This document shows, in pieces, positions 33,527-46,838 of a stretch of 64,000 bases of DNA. Within the stretch, counting starts at the first letter, position 1, and the number at the start of each line of letters is the position of its first letter. The DNA lies in the NCBI GenBank assembly GCA_026874595.1, contig CM049309.1:12762576-12826575 (forward strand), given 5' to 3'. Source of the stretch: Sipunculus nudus (taxonomy: Eukaryota; Annelida; Sipuncula; Golfingiida; Sipunculidae). A program made the position numbers and the translations under genes. Under the pieces are notes generated by a model that was not told the origin of the DNA, did no database searches, and saw only the letters and a program-made list of their open reading frames with translations.

Positions 33527-35652
33527 TTTTTTTCAGTTATTGTGAATAGCAGGATGTTGTTATGTGAAAAGCGGCTCGGATACTGCAGTCAATTACGGGA
33601 AGTGGGTATATATATTTGACCATTGTATTTAAAGTGATAAGTATTTCCTGAAGAGCGGTCAGTTCATAAGGCGTTGTTGAGAGTAGATATCTAGCGCAGT
33701 CTGGTACTCGCCATCGCAGAACCTATTGGACACGGTCCATTACTCTCAACCCATCCCATCACAGGGCGTGGGAGGAATGATTAGGTCCGGGCGCCAGGTG
33801 CGGGCAGGGCCGTCCCGGTCCACTGCTTCTCACTCGGAACCGGGCAAGCCTCTTGATTATCATTACCAGTGCTCAGTTAAGGGAAATGACTTCAAACAGA
33901 GACTTAAACAATCGCAATGTTCTTGCAGTGTAACAGTGAGAAGATTATTACTCGGAGACCGCATTTAAATGCAGTTCAGAAAAGAGGGACAATCATCATT
34001 AATTCATGCAGTCGCTGGTATTTTGCCGCTGTTGCGCTGAAACTAAACAACCATTTTAATTATCCTAGTGATACATAATAAAATAACAACAATTCAGTAC
34101 AAGTACACGTGATGAGGTTTATTTAACAGGTTTGACTCAAGTGAATAATATTTTTTTAATGAATTCTATTTGGGCCGAATCGAAAAAAAAATCTTATCCT
34201 CTCGTAATGTTTTCTATTTTATGTGCTCCTCGATTAGAATTATAAAGGGTGACACTAAAATTACCATTTTAAACGTAAAATGTTCGAAAGATTTTTGGCT
34301 ATGTTTTTCTTTCTTTTTTTTTAGGCTCATGGATTGACAGCGGTGATGTCATCCGGTGTGGGCGAAGTAACCAGCGACTAGGATAACCGCTGAGGAAACA
34401 GCTTCCGTAACTGACAGGCTTTAATAAATTAACAAATATATTTGTTCTCTTCTCACACACACATTCACGCGCGCACATGCAGTGAATCAATTTTTAATAT
34501 ATTAATGCGCAAGATAAGAATAAAGAGATATATACATATCACCAATTAACATATATTTTTACTGCAGTGTCGCTGAATATACGTCAGGTGAAGACATCAT
34601 GCAGTTCTTACATCAAACATTGCCGGCAGTCTGACCGACACGCACATGCATGTAAAAGTTTAAACAAACCAAAATGAGTCGTCAAGAAAAATCGACAAGT
34701 AACATCCAAAAATGCAGTTACCAAGGAAAATACATTTTAACCAACACCTGCAGAAATAAAAAAAATTTCCTGACCGCTTTGATGTAATACCGAGCAAAAG
34801 ATCAAAGGCTGTTGTTTGTAAATTTGATGAAATTCGGAATTTTATTTTTGGTTCACCAAAGGCCATATCAAAACAATAACGTTATCAAAAATAACTCCGA
34901 CAAATTCACATGGCATTTTTATGTGTGACATTGAAAGTTTGGGTTGAGTTATAGAATTAATCGGAAACGAGCTCGATATACAGGAAAGCGGCCCTTCATT
35001 TTCATGTTCCGCTGCACTCTTGTAAAGGCCGAGGATTAATTTGCGGGAACAACTTTTGTTTTGCTATTGTACCGGTACAAAAGGCGACTTTGTCTGGGCC
35101 TGCGTATTCAGAAAATGAAATATCCTGGGTTCCATCATCTTTTAATTGTGGGCTTTATATTTTGCGGGATTTATTTCACGAGCCCCGGGCAAAGACTGCA
35201 ACAAAGTATTCATGTTCGGAAAGCGCGTACTGCATTGAGTCTCTATATATATAGTCTTCTGTATTGATAATGATGTAATCGCATGATTTTGATAAGGAAA
35301 ATGGGTTACCAGAATTCGTAACAGACAGGATTTTCTCCATATTTATTGAAGATAAATGACAATAATATCTGACAGTGGGTTGAAAATATTTATTATAATA
35401 TAATTGAATATGTCAAGCAAATGAAATAGTTTATGTAGCAACAATATTGACATAACCCGCAACAATTTACATGTACACAAGGATGTTAGAAAAATATTGT
35501 TATTTTAGTGGATCAACACGTAAAAGCACCGAGTGCACGAAATATAAGCAAATACATAGATGTAATATATTATAGCACCTAAAGAGTTGTGAACCTAATA
35601 TTTGAGGCGCTGCTCATGCAGCAGGCATGCAGAATGTCCTCTGGAAATTAGG
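33527..35652. other. Spacer 10
   Basis: It has the same layout as spacer 0. The T run (34304-34322) has two C interruptions, as in spacer 9. GCGCCAGGTG (about 33793) and CAAACAGAGAC (about 33894) are shared only with spacer 18, eight units away. The small ORF begins MKYPG. No other gene is seen. Confidence 0.8.
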
Positions 35653-36855
35653 TTAAAAAGGAAACTGTTTGTGAAACTGGCTGAGCACCGTCTGGGTCTG
35701 TTCAGCAGGGATGAGGGCCATGAGCTCCAGGGCATCTCTCATTCTCTTGAGCGTTTCATAGTTATCTCTGCCCGTGACCGTCAGAGTGAAGACTTCCATA
35801 TCACCTACTTTCCTCCGCTTGTCCATCGTGGCACCGACCTGCGGAGCCCCAAGACCTGTGGCTTTTCTTTTCTGGCCCGCCTGTGGACCTGTCTTCTCAT
35901 CCACCCGACGGTCCCGACCGGGGCAGGCACAGATTCGGACCTCGGCAGACTGTCTGCCCAGCACTTGCCCCTGGTGTTCCAGCGTGAAGATGACCCTGAG
36001 AGGGCGTCTGTTGAGTCCACCCACACAGGAAGAGAAGCACATGAACTGGTAGAGGTTGGTGATCCATTGGTTACCCGCTTGTGGTGTCTGATGAGGTATA
36101 ATGACTGACTGCCTGCGCGTTTCGGGGTCCTCGTAGTACCGGGAAAGTGAATGTTCGCATCGCAGCAGGTGGGATGGTGCTGGGTGGTTGTCGTTGAACT
36201 CGCTTGTACCGGCGTGGTTTGGACATCGGGTGACGATCTCCTGCACGTGTTCCGGCTTGACATAGACAGGCATGGCTCTGATAATACTACCGCTGGGAGG
36301 TGGGGTGGCCGTGGTGAACTTGACCGGACAAGCAGTGGCCATGCGCACACAGAGTTTATTCAGAGCTGGTGAGTAGGTCCAGTTGGCAGATTTGGTGTCC
36401 TTGACTGGCTGTTCGAAACCCACCTGGAAGCCGTAGTGGCCTGGGTATGCCGTGGCAGACGGCAGGGAGTGCTGCTGGCCTGTGGCTGGAGAAGCCTGCG
36501 GTGACGGGGTTGATGTGGTCAGGGGTACAGGGATTTGCGAGTCCGCTGCTCTGTCACTCATGTCACGTGACGCATCGGCTTCCAGCAGATCCTGTACGCT
36601 GTCGGCATGAGTGTAATATTCTTCGGGATCCGTTTTCAGAAGATCGGCGTGTGGACGGCCGAGAACTCCCTCCACGTCCGCCGTGCTGAGTGGACAGAGG
36701 TCCTCCGAATCCGAACCGGAACTGAGCGAATGCCACAGCTGATCCACCTCATCTGAAACATCGTATTGCTCGGTGTCTTCTAGCACAAACGCTGGTTGCT
36801 TTTTCGCCGGGCTGGTTTGAAGATCGGTCCGATGGTAGTGCATGAATGAAGTCAT
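35653..36855 (-). CDS. p53: p53-family transcription factor, gene 11 (intact, Y169C)
   Basis: All 400 codons are open and the protein is identical to genes 12 and 15. The only change from the commonest form is Y169C, at the position of human F134 in the DNA-binding domain core, which may affect stability (inference). The TATA box is at 36934-36941. Confidence 0.94.
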   Translation of the reverse strand: MTSFMHYHRTDLQTSPAKKQPAFVLEDTEQYDVSDEVDQLWHSLSSGSDSEDLCPLSTADVEGVLGRPHADLLKTDPEEYYTHADSVQDLLEADASRDMSDRAADSQIPVPLTTSTPSPQASPATGQQHSLPSATAYPGHYGFQVGFEQPVKDTKSANWTYSPALNKLCVRMATACPVKFTTATPPPSGSIIRAMPVYVKPEHVQEIVTRCPNHAGTSEFNDNHPAPSHLLRCEHSLSRYYEDPETRRQSVIIPHQTPQAGNQWITNLYQFMCFSSCVGGLNRRPLRVIFTLEHQGQVLGRQSAEVRICACPGRDRRVDEKTGPQAGQKRKATGLGAPQVGATMDKRRKVGDMEVFTLTVTGRDNYETLKRMRDALELMALIPAEQTQTVLSQFHKQFPF

Positions 36856-38979
36856 TTTTTCAGTTATTGTGAATAGCAGGATGTTGTTATGTGAAAAGCG
36901 GCTCGGATACTGCAGTCAATTACGGGAAGTAGGTATATATATTTGACCATTGTATTTAAAGTGATTAGTATTACCTGAAGAGCGGTCAGTTCATAAGGCG
37001 TTGTTTAGAGTAGATATCTAGCGCAGTCTGGTACTCGCCATCGCAGAACCTATTGGACACGGTCCATTACTCTCAACCCATCACATCACAGGGCGTGGGA
37101 GGAATGATTAGGTCGGGGCGCCCGGTGCGAGCAGGGCCGTCCCGGTCCACTGCTTCTCACTCGGAACCGGGCAAGCCTCTTGATTATCATTACCAGTGCT
37201 CAGTTAAGGGAAATGACTTCAAACGGAGACTTAAACAATCGCAATGTTCTTGCAGTGTAACAGTGAGAAGATTATTACTCGGAGACCGCATTTAAATGCA
37301 GTTCAGAAAAGAGGGACAATCATCATTAATTCATGCAGTCGCTGGTATTTTGCCGCTGTTGCGCTGAAACTAAACAACCATTTTAATTATCCTAGTGATA
37401 CATAATAAAATAACAACAATTCAGTACAAGTACACGTGATGAGGTTTATTTAACAGGCTTGACTCAAGTGAATAATATTTTTTTAATGAATTCTATTTGG
37501 GCCGAATCAAATAAAAATCTTATCTTCTCGTAGTGTTTTCCATTTTATGTGCTCCTCGATTAGAATTATAAAGGGTGACACTAAAATTACCATTTTAAAC
37601 GTAAAATGTTCGAAAGATTTTTGGCTATGTTTTTTTTTCTTTTTTTAGGCTCATGGATTGACAGCGGTGATATCATCCGGTGTGGGCGAAGTAACCAGCG
37701 ACTAGGATAACCGCTGAGGAAACAGCTTCCGTAACTGACAGGCTTTAATAAATTAACAACTATATTTGTTCTCTTCTCACACACACATTCACGCGCGCAC
37801 ATGCAGTGAATCAATTTTTTAATATATTAATGCGCAAGATAAGAGTAAAGAGATATATACATATCACCAATTAACATATATTTTTACTGCAGTGTCGCTG
37901 AATATACGTCAGGTGAAGACATCATGCAGTTCTTACATCAAACATTGCCGGCAGTCTGACCGACACGCACATGCATGTAAAAGTTTAAACAAACCAAAAT
38001 GAGTCGTCAAGAAAAATCGACAAGTAACATCCAAAAATGCAGTTACCAATAAAAATACATTTTAACCAATACCTGCAGAAATAAAAAAAAAATTTCCTAA
38101 CCGCTTTGATGTAATACCGAGCAAAAGATCAAAGGCTGTTGTTTGTAAATTTGATGAAATTCGGAATTTTATTTTTGGTTCACCAAAGGCAATATCAAAA
38201 CGATAACGTTATCAAAAATAACTCCGACAAATTCACATGGCATTTTTATGTGTGACATTGAAAGTTTGGGTTGAGTTACAGAATTAATCGGAAACGAGCT
38301 CGATATACAGGAAAGCGGCCCTTCATTTTCATGTTCCGCTGCACTCTTGTAAAGGCCGAGGATTAATTTGCGGGAACAACTTTTGTTTTGCTATTGTACC
38401 GGTACAAAAGGCGACTTTGTCTGGGCCTGCGTATTCAGAAAATGAAATATCCTGGGTTCCATCATCTTTTAATTGTGGGCTTTATATTTTGCGGGATTTA
38501 TTTCACGAGCCCCGGGCAAAGACTGCAACAAAGTATTCATGTTCGGAAAGCGCGTACTGCATTGAGTCTCTATATATATAGTCTTCTGTATTGATAATGA
38601 TGTAATCGCATGATTTTGATAAGGAAAATGGGTTACCAGAATTCGTAACAGACAGGATTTTCTCCATATTTATTGAAGATAAATGACAATAATATCTGAC
38701 AGTGGGTTGAAAATATTTATTATAATATAATTGAATATGTCAAGCAAATGAAATAGTTTATGTAGCAACAATATTGACATAACCCGCAACAATTTACATG
38801 TACACAAGGATGTTAGAAAAATATTGTTATTTTAGTGGATCAACACGTAAAAGCACCGAGTGCACGAAATATAAGCAAATACATAGATGTAATATATTAT
38901 AGCACCTAAAGAGTTGTGAACCTAATATTTGAGGCGCTGCTCATGCAGCAGGCATGCAGAATGTCCTCTGGAAATTAGG
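36856..38979. other. Spacer 11
   Basis: It has the same layout as spacer 0. The T run is T9-C-T7 (37630-37646), as in spacers 12 and 15. AATCAAATAAAAATC replaces the usual GAATCG plus A run. The end near 38582-38620 carries CTTCTGTATTG and TTTGATAAGG, shared with the end of spacer 10. No gene is seen beyond the small ORF. Confidence 0.8.
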
Positions 38980-40182
38980 TTAAAAAGGAAACTGTTTGTG
39001 AAACTGGCTGAGCACCGTCTGGGTCTGTTCAGCAGGGATGAGGGCCATGAGCTCCAGGGCATCTCTCATTCTCTTGAGCGTTTCATAGTTATCTCTGCCC
39101 GTGACCGTCAGAGTGAAGACTTCCATATCACCTACTTTCCTCCGCTTGTCCATCGTGGCACCGACCTGCGGAGCCCCAAGACCTGTGGCTTTTCTTTTCT
39201 GGCCCGCCTGTGGACCTGTCTTCTCATCCACCCGACGGTCCCGACCGGGGCAGGCACAGATTCGGACCTCGGCAGACTGTCTGCCCAGCACTTGCCCCTG
39301 GTGTTCCAGCGTGAAGATGACCCTGAGAGGGCGTCTGTTGAGTCCACCCACACAGGAAGAGAAGCACATGAACTGGTAGAGGTTGGTGATCCATTGGTTA
39401 CCCGCTTGTGGTGTCTGATGAGGTATAATGACTGACTGCCTGCGCGTTTCGGGGTCCTCGTAGTACCGGGAAAGTGAATGTTCGCATCGCAGCAGGTGGG
39501 ATGGTGCTGGGTGGTTGTCGTTGAACTCGCTTGTACCGGCGTGGTTTGGACATCGGGTGACGATCTCCTGCACGTGTTCCGGCTTGACATAGACAGGCAT
39601 GGCTCTGATAATACTACCGCTGGGAGGTGGGGTGGCCGTGGTGAACTTGACCGGACAAGCAGTGGCCATGCGCACACAGAGTTTATTCAGAGCTGGTGAG
39701 TAGGTCCAGTTGGCAGATTTGGTGTCCTTGACTGGCTGTTCGAAACCCACCTGGAAGCCGTAGTGGCCTGGGTATGCCGTGGCAGACGGCAGGGAGTGCT
39801 GCTGGCCTGTGGCTGGAGAAGCCTGCGGTGACGGGGTTGATGTGGTCAGGGGTACAGGGATTTGCGAGTCCGCTGCTCTGTCACTCATGTCACGTGACGC
39901 ATCGGCTTCCAGCAGATCCTGTACGCTGTCGGCATGAGTGTAATATTCTTCGGGATCCGTTTTCAGAAGATCGGCGTGTGGACGGCCGAGAACTCCCTCC
40001 ACGTCCGCCGTGCTGAGTGGACAGAGGTCCTCCGAATCCGAACCGGAACTGAGCGAATGCCACAGCTGATCCACCTCATCTGAAACATCGTATTGCTCGG
40101 TGTCTTCTAGCACAAACGCTGGTTGCTTTTTCGCCGGGCTGGTTTGAAGATCGGTCCGATGGTAGTGCATGAATGAAGTCAT
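38980..40182 (-). CDS. p53: p53-family transcription factor, gene 12 (intact, Y169C)
   Basis: The protein is identical to genes 11 and 15. It lies at the left edge of the 9.98-kb duplication, whose right-hand counterpart is gene 15. Silent markers GAT for D364 and TAC for Y7 are shared with genes 11 and 15. The TATA box is at 40261-40268. Confidence 0.94.
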   Translation of the reverse strand: MTSFMHYHRTDLQTSPAKKQPAFVLEDTEQYDVSDEVDQLWHSLSSGSDSEDLCPLSTADVEGVLGRPHADLLKTDPEEYYTHADSVQDLLEADASRDMSDRAADSQIPVPLTTSTPSPQASPATGQQHSLPSATAYPGHYGFQVGFEQPVKDTKSANWTYSPALNKLCVRMATACPVKFTTATPPPSGSIIRAMPVYVKPEHVQEIVTRCPNHAGTSEFNDNHPAPSHLLRCEHSLSRYYEDPETRRQSVIIPHQTPQAGNQWITNLYQFMCFSSCVGGLNRRPLRVIFTLEHQGQVLGRQSAEVRICACPGRDRRVDEKTGPQAGQKRKATGLGAPQVGATMDKRRKVGDMEVFTLTVTGRDNYETLKRMRDALELMALIPAEQTQTVLSQFHKQFPF

Positions 40183-42304
40183 TTTTTCAGTTATTGTGAA
40201 TAGCAGGATGTTGTTATGTGAAAAGCGGCTCGGATACTGCAGTCAATTACGGGAAGTAGGTATATATATTTGACCATTGTATTTAAAGTGATTAGTATTA
40301 CCTGAAGAGCGGTCAGTTCATAAGGCGTTGTTTAGAGTAGATATCTAGCGCAGTCTGGTACTCGCCATCGCAGAACCTATTGGACACGGTCCATTACTCT
40401 CAACCCATCACATCACAGGGCGTGGGAGGAATGATTAGGTCGGGGCGCCCGGTGCGAGCAGGGCCGTCCCGGTCCACTGCTTCTCACTCGGAACCGGGCA
40501 AGCCTCTTGATTATCATTACCAGTGCTCAGTTAAGGGAAATGACTTCAAACGGAGACTTAAACAATCGCAATGTTCTTGCAGTGTAACAGTGAGAAGATT
40601 ATTACTCGGAGACCGCATTTAAATGCAGTTCAGAAAAGAGGGACAATCATCATTAATTCATGCAGTCGCTGGTATTTTGCCGCTGTTGCGCTGAAACTAA
40701 ACAACCATTTTAATTATCCTAGTGATACATAATAAAATAACAACAATTCAGTACAAGTACACGTGATGAGGTTTATTTAACAGGCTTGACTCAAGTGAAT
40801 AATATTTTTTTAATGAATTCTATTTGGGCCGAATCAAATAAAAATCTTATCTTCTCGTAGTGTTTTCCATTTTATGTGCTCCTCGATTAGAATTATAAAG
40901 GGTGACACTAAAATTACCATTTTAAACGTAAAATGTTCGAAAGATTTTTGGCTATGTTTTTTTTTCTTTTTTTAGGCTCATGGATTGACAGCGGTGATAT
41001 CATCCGGTGTGGGCGAAGTAACCAGCGACTAGGATAACCGCTGAGGAAACAGCTTCCGTAACTGACAGGCTTTAATAAATTAACAACTATATTTGTTCTC
41101 TTCTCACACACACATTCACGCGCGCACATGCAGTGAATCAATTTTTTAATATATTAATGCGCAAGATAAGAGTAAAGAGATATATACATATCACCAATTA
41201 ACATATATTTTTACTGCATTGTCGCTGAATATACGTCAGGTGAAGACATCATGCAGTTCTTACATCAAACATTGCCGGCAGTCTGACCGACACGCACATG
41301 CATGTAAAAGTTTAAACAAACCAAAATGAGTCGTCAAGAAAAATCGACAAGTAACATCCAAAAATGCAGTTACCAATAAAAATACATTTTAACCAATACC
41401 TGCAGAAATAAAAAAAATTTCCTAACCGCTTTGATGTAATACCGAGCAAAAGATCAAAGGCTGTTGTTTGTAAATTTGATGAAATTCGGAATTTTATTTT
41501 TGGTTCACCAAAGGCAATATCAAAACGATAACGTTATCAAAAATAACTCCGACAAATTCACATGGCATTTTTATGTGTGACATTGAAAGTTTGGGTTGAG
41601 TTACAGAATTAATCGGAAACGAGCTCGATATACAGGAAAGCGGCCCTTCATTTTCATGTTCCGCTGCACTCTTGTAAAGGCCGAGGATTAATTTGCGGGA
41701 ACAACTTTTGTTTTGCTATTGTACCGGTACAAAAGGCGACTTTGTCTGGGCCTGCGTATTCAGAAAATGAAATATCCTGGGTTCCATCATCTTTTAATTG
41801 TGGGCTTTATATTTTGCGGGATTTATTTCACGAGCCCCGGGCAAAGACTGCAACAAAGTATTCATGTTCGGAAAGCGCGTACTGCATTGAGTCTCTATAT
41901 ATATAGTCTCCTGTATTGATAATGATGTAATCGCATGATTTTAATAAGGAAAATGGGTTACCAGAATTCGTAACAGACAGGATTTTCTCCATATTTATTG
42001 AAGATAAATGACAATAATATCTGACAGTGGGTTGAAAATATTTATTATAATATAATTGAATATGTCAAGCAAATGAAATAGTTTATGTAGCAACAATATT
42101 GACATAACCCGCAACAATTTACATGTACACAAGGATGTTAGAAAAATATTGTTATTTTAGTGGATCAACACGTAAAAGCACCGAGTGCACGAAATATAAG
42201 CAAATACATAGATGTAATATATTATAGCACCTAAAGAGTTGTGAACCTAATATTTGAGGCGCTGCTCATGCAGCAGGCATGCAGAATGTCCTCTGGAAAT
42301 TAGG
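40183..42304. other. Spacer 12
   Basis: It has the same layout as spacer 0. The T run is T9-C-T7 (40957-40973). GCATTGTCG (about 41216) is private and distinguishes it from its duplicate, spacer 15. The small ORF begins MKYPG. No other gene is seen. Confidence 0.8.
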
Positions 42305-43506
42305 TTAAAAAGGAAACTGTTTGTGAAACTGGCTGAGCACCGTCTGGGTCTGTTCAGCAGGGATGAGGGCCATGAGCTCCAGGGCATCTCTCATTCTCTT
42401 GAGCGTTTCATAGTTGTCTCTGCCCGTGACCGTCAGAGTGAAGACTTCCATATCACCTACTTTCCTCCGCTTGTCCATCGTGGCACCGACCTGCGGAGCC
42501 CCAAGACCTGTGGCTTTTCTTTTCTGGCCCGCCTGTGGACCTGTCTTCTCATCCACCCGACGGTCCCGACCGGGGCAGGCACAGATTCGGACCTCGGCAG
42601 ACTGTCTGCCCAGCACTTCCCCTGGTGTTCCAGCGTGAAGATGACCCTGAGAGGGCGTCTGTTGAGTCCACCCACACAGGAAGAGAAGCACATGAACTGG
42701 TAGAGGTTGGTGATCCATTGGTTACCCGCTTGTGGTGTCTGATGAGGTATAATGACTGACTGCCTGCGCGTTTCGGGGTCCTCGTAGTACCGGGAAAGTG
42801 AATGTTCGCATCGCAGCAGGTGGGATGGTGCTGGGTGGTTGTCGTTGAACTCGCTTGTACCGGCGTGGTTTGGACATCGGGTGACGATCTCCTGCACGTG
42901 TTCCGGCTTGACATAGACAGGCATGGCTCTGATAATACTACCGCTGGGAGGTGGGGTGGCCGTGGTGAACTTGACCGGACAAGCAGTGGCCATGCGCACA
43001 TAGAGTTTATTCAGAGCTGGTGAGTAGGTCCAGTTGGCAGATTTGGTGTCCTTGACTGGCTGTTCGAAACCCACCTGGAAGCCGTAGTGGCCTGGGTATG
43101 CCGTGGCAGACGGCAAGGAGTGCTGCTGGCCTGTGGCTGGAGAAGCCTGCGGTGACGGGGTTGATGTGGTCAGGGGTACAGGGATTTGCGAGTCCGCTGC
43201 TCTGTCACTCATGTCACGTGACGCATCGGCTTCCAGCAGATCCTGTACGCTGTCGGCATGAGTGTAATATTCTTCGGGATCCGTTTTCAGAAGATCGGCG
43301 TGTGGACGGCCGAGAACTCCCTCCAAGTCCGCCGTGCTGAATGGACAGAGGTCCTCCGAATCCGAACCGGAACTGAGCGAATGCCACAGCTGATCCACCT
43401 CATCTGAAACATCGTATTGCTCGGTGTCTTCTAGCACAAACGCTGGTTGCTTTTTCGCCGGGCTGGTTTGAAGATCGGTCCGATGATAGTGCATGAATGA
43501 AGTCAT
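42305..43506 (-). pseudogene. p53: p53-family gene 13, one-base deletion at codon 297
   Basis: One G is missing on the plus strand near 42618 (CACTTCCCC in place of CACTTGCCCC). The frame leaves the normal protein after G296 and runs 53 codons to a stop at 42457, giving 349 residues. The product loses R307, R314 and R316, the KRK and KRRK clusters and the tetramerisation domain. The new tail happens to be basic ([12 protein letters not shown]). L56F and V61L are also present. The TATA box is at 43586-43593; the initiator reads CAGCAT. Confidence 0.92.
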
Positions 43507-45635
43507 TTTTTTCAGTTATTGTGAATAGCAGGATGTTGTTATGTGAAAAGCGGCTCGGATGCTGCAGTCAATTACGGGAAGTGGGTATATATATTTGACC
43601 ATTGTATTTAAAGTGATAAGTATTTCCTGAAGAGCGGTCAGTTCATAAGGCGTTGTTGAGATTAGATATCTAGCGCAGTCTGGTACTCGCCATCGCAGAA
43701 CCTATTGGACACGGTCCATTACTCTCAACCCATCACATCACAGGGCGTGGGAGGAATGATTAGGTCGGGGCGCCCGGTGCGGGCAGGGCCGTCCCGGTCC
43801 ACTGCTTCTCACTCGGAACCGGGCAAGCCTCTTGATTATCATTACCAGTGCTCAGTTAAGGGAAATGACTTCAAACGGAGACTTAAACAATCGCAATGTT
43901 CTTGCAGTGTAACAGTGAGAAGATTATTACTCGGAGACCGCATTTAAATGCAGTTCAGAAAAGAGGGACAATCATCATTAATTCATGCAGTCGCTGGTAT
44001 TTTGCCGCTGTTGCGCTGAAACTAAACAACCATTTTAATTATCCTAGTGATACATAATAAAATAACAACAATTCAGTACAAGTACACGTGATGAGGTTTA
44101 TTTAACAGGTTTGACTCAAGTGAATAATATTTTTTTAATGAATTCTTTTTGGGCCGAATCGAAAAAAAAATCTTATCTTCTCGTAATGATTTCTATTTTA
44201 TGTGCTCCTCGATTAGAATTATAAAGGGTGACACTAAAATTACCATTTTAAACGTAAAATGTTCGAAAGATTTTTGGCTATTTTTTTTTTTTTTTTTTTT
44301 TTTAGGCTCATGGATTGACAGCGGTGATGTCATCCGGTGTGGGCGAAGTAACCAGCGACTAGGATAACCGCTGAGGAAACAGCTTCCGTAACTGACAGGC
44401 TTTAATAAATTAACAACTATATTTGTTCTCTTCTCACACACACATTCACGCGCGCACATGCAGTGAATCAATTTTTAATATATTAATGCGCAAGATAAGA
44501 ATAAAGAGATATATACATATCACCAATTAACATATATATTTTACTGCAGTGTCGCTGAATATACGTCAGGTGAAGACATCATGCAGTTCTTACATCAAAC
44601 ATTGCCGGCAGTCTGACCGACACGCACATGCATGTAAAAGTTTAAACAAACCAAAATGAGTCGTCAAGAAAAATCGACAAGTAACATCCAAAAATGCAGT
44701 TACCAATAAAAATACATTTTAACCAATACCTGCAGAAATAAAAAAAATTTTCCTAACCGCTTTGATGTAATACCAAGCAAAAGATCAAAGGCTGTTGATG
44801 GTAAATTTGATGAAATTCGGAATTTTATTTTTGGTTCACCAAAGGCAATATCAAAACGATAACGTTATCAAAAATAACTCCGACAAATTCACATGGCATT
44901 TTTATGTGTGACATTGAAAGTTTGGGTTGAGTTACAGAATTAATCGGAAACGAGCTCGATATACAGGAAAGCGGCCCTTCATTTTCATGTTCCGCTGCAC
45001 TCTTTTAAAGGTCGAGGATTAATTTGCGGGAACAACTTTTGTTTTGCTATTGTACCGGTACAAAAGGCGACTTTGTCTGGGCCTGCGTATTCAGAAAATG
45101 AGATATCCTGGGTTCCATCATCTTTTAATAGTGGGCTTTATATTTTGCGGGATTTATTTCACGAGCCCCGGGCAAAGACTGCAACAAAGTATTCATGTTC
45201 GGAAAGCGCGTACTGCATTGAGTCTCTATATATATAGTCTCTTGTATTGATAATGATGTAATCGCATGATTTTAATAAGGAAAATGGGTTACCAGAATTC
45301 GTAACAGACAGGATTTTCTCCATATTTATTGAAGATAAATGACAATAATATCTGACAGTGGGTTGAAAATATTTATTATAATATAATTGAATATGTCAAG
45401 CAAATGAAATAGTTTATGTAGCAACAATATTGACATAACCCGCAACAATTTACATGTACACAAGGATGTTAGAAAAATATTGTTATTTTAGTGGATCAAC
45501 ACGTAAAAGCACCGAGTGCACGAAATATAAGCAAATACATAGATGTAATATATTATAGCACCTAAAGAGTTGTGAACCTAATATTTGAGGCGCTGCTCAT
45601 GCAGCAGGCATGCAGAATGTCCTCTGGAAATTAGG
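43507..45635. other. Spacer 13
   Basis: It has the same layout as spacer 0. The T run is the longest class (44281-44303, 23 T). Variants ATACCAAGC and GTTGATGG (about 44770-44802) are shared only with spacer 16. GAGATTAGATATC lies in the promoter-distal region. No gene is seen beyond the small ORF. Confidence 0.8.
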
Positions 45636-46838
45636 TTAAAAAGGAAACTGTTTGTGAAACTGGCTGAGCACCGTCTGGGTCTGTTCAGCAGGGATGAGGG
45701 CCATGAGCTCCAGGGCATCTCTCATTCTCTTGAGCGTTTCATAGTTGTCTCTGCCCGTGACCGTCAGAGTGAAGACTTCCATATCACCTACTTTCCTCCG
45801 CTTGTCCATCGTGGCACCGACCTGCGGAGCCCCAAGACCTGTGGCTTTTCTTTTCTGGCCCGCCTGTGGACCTGTCTTCTCATCCACCCGACGGTCCCGA
45901 CCGGGGCAGGCACAGATTCGGACCTCGGCAGACTGTCTGCCCAGCACTTGCCCCTGGTGTTCCAGCGTGAAGATGACCCTGAGAGGGCGTCTGTTGAGTC
46001 CACCCACACAGGAAGAGAAGCACATGAACTGGTAGAGGTTGGTGATCCATTGGTTACCCGCTTGTGGTGTCTGATGAGGTATAATGACTGACTGCCTGCG
46101 CGTTTCGGGGTCCTCGTAGTACCGGGAAAGTGAATGTTCGCATCGCAGCAGGTGGGATGGTGCTGGGTGGTTGTCGTTGAACTCGCTTGTACCGGCGTGG
46201 TTTGGACATCGGCTGACGATCTCCTGCACGTGTTCCGGCTTGACATAGACAGGCATGGCTCTGATAATACTACCGCTGGGAGGTGGGGTGGCCGTGGTGA
46301 ACTTGACCGGACAAGCAGTGGCCATGCGCACATAGAGTTTATTCAGAGCTGGTGAGTAGGTCCAGTTGGCAGATTTGGTGTCCTTGACTGGCTGTTCGAA
46401 ACCCACCTGGAAGCCGTAGTGGCCTGGGTATGCCGTGGCAGACGGCAGGGAGTGCTGCTGGCCTGTGGCTGGAGAAGCCTGCGGTGACGGGGTTGATGTG
46501 GTCAGGGGTACAGGGATTTGCGAGTCCGCTGCTCTGTCACTCATGTCACGTGACGCATCGGCTTCCAGCAGATCCTGTACGCTGTCGGCATGAGTGTAAT
46601 ATTCTTCGGGATCCGTTTTCAGAAGATCGGCGTGTGGACGGCCGAGAACTCCCTCCACGTCCGCCGTGCTGAGTGGACAGAGGTCCTCCGAATCCGAACC
46701 GGAACTGAGCGAATGCCACAGCTGATCCACCTCATCTGAAACATCGTATTGCTCGGTGTCTTCTAGCACAAACGCTGGTTGCTTTTTCGCCGGGCTGGTT
46801 TGAAGATCGGTCCGATGATAGTGCATGAATGAAGTCAT
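45636..46838 (-). CDS. p53: p53-family transcription factor, gene 14 (intact, T209S)
   Basis: All 400 codons are open and the protein is identical to gene 17. The conservative T209S lies next to R210 and the Zn ligand C211 and is shared with genes 17, 18 and 19. Functional residues are present. The TATA element differs from most copies. Confidence 0.94.
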   Translation of the reverse strand: MTSFMHYHRTDLQTSPAKKQPAFVLEDTEQYDVSDEVDQLWHSLSSGSDSEDLCPLSTADVEGVLGRPHADLLKTDPEEYYTHADSVQDLLEADASRDMSDRAADSQIPVPLTTSTPSPQASPATGQQHSLPSATAYPGHYGFQVGFEQPVKDTKSANWTYSPALNKLYVRMATACPVKFTTATPPPSGSIIRAMPVYVKPEHVQEIVSRCPNHAGTSEFNDNHPAPSHLLRCEHSLSRYYEDPETRRQSVIIPHQTPQAGNQWITNLYQFMCFSSCVGGLNRRPLRVIFTLEHQGQVLGRQSAEVRICACPGRDRRVDEKTGPQAGQKRKATGLGAPQVGATMDKRRKVGDMEVFTLTVTGRDNYETLKRMRDALELMALIPAEQTQTVLSQFHKQFPF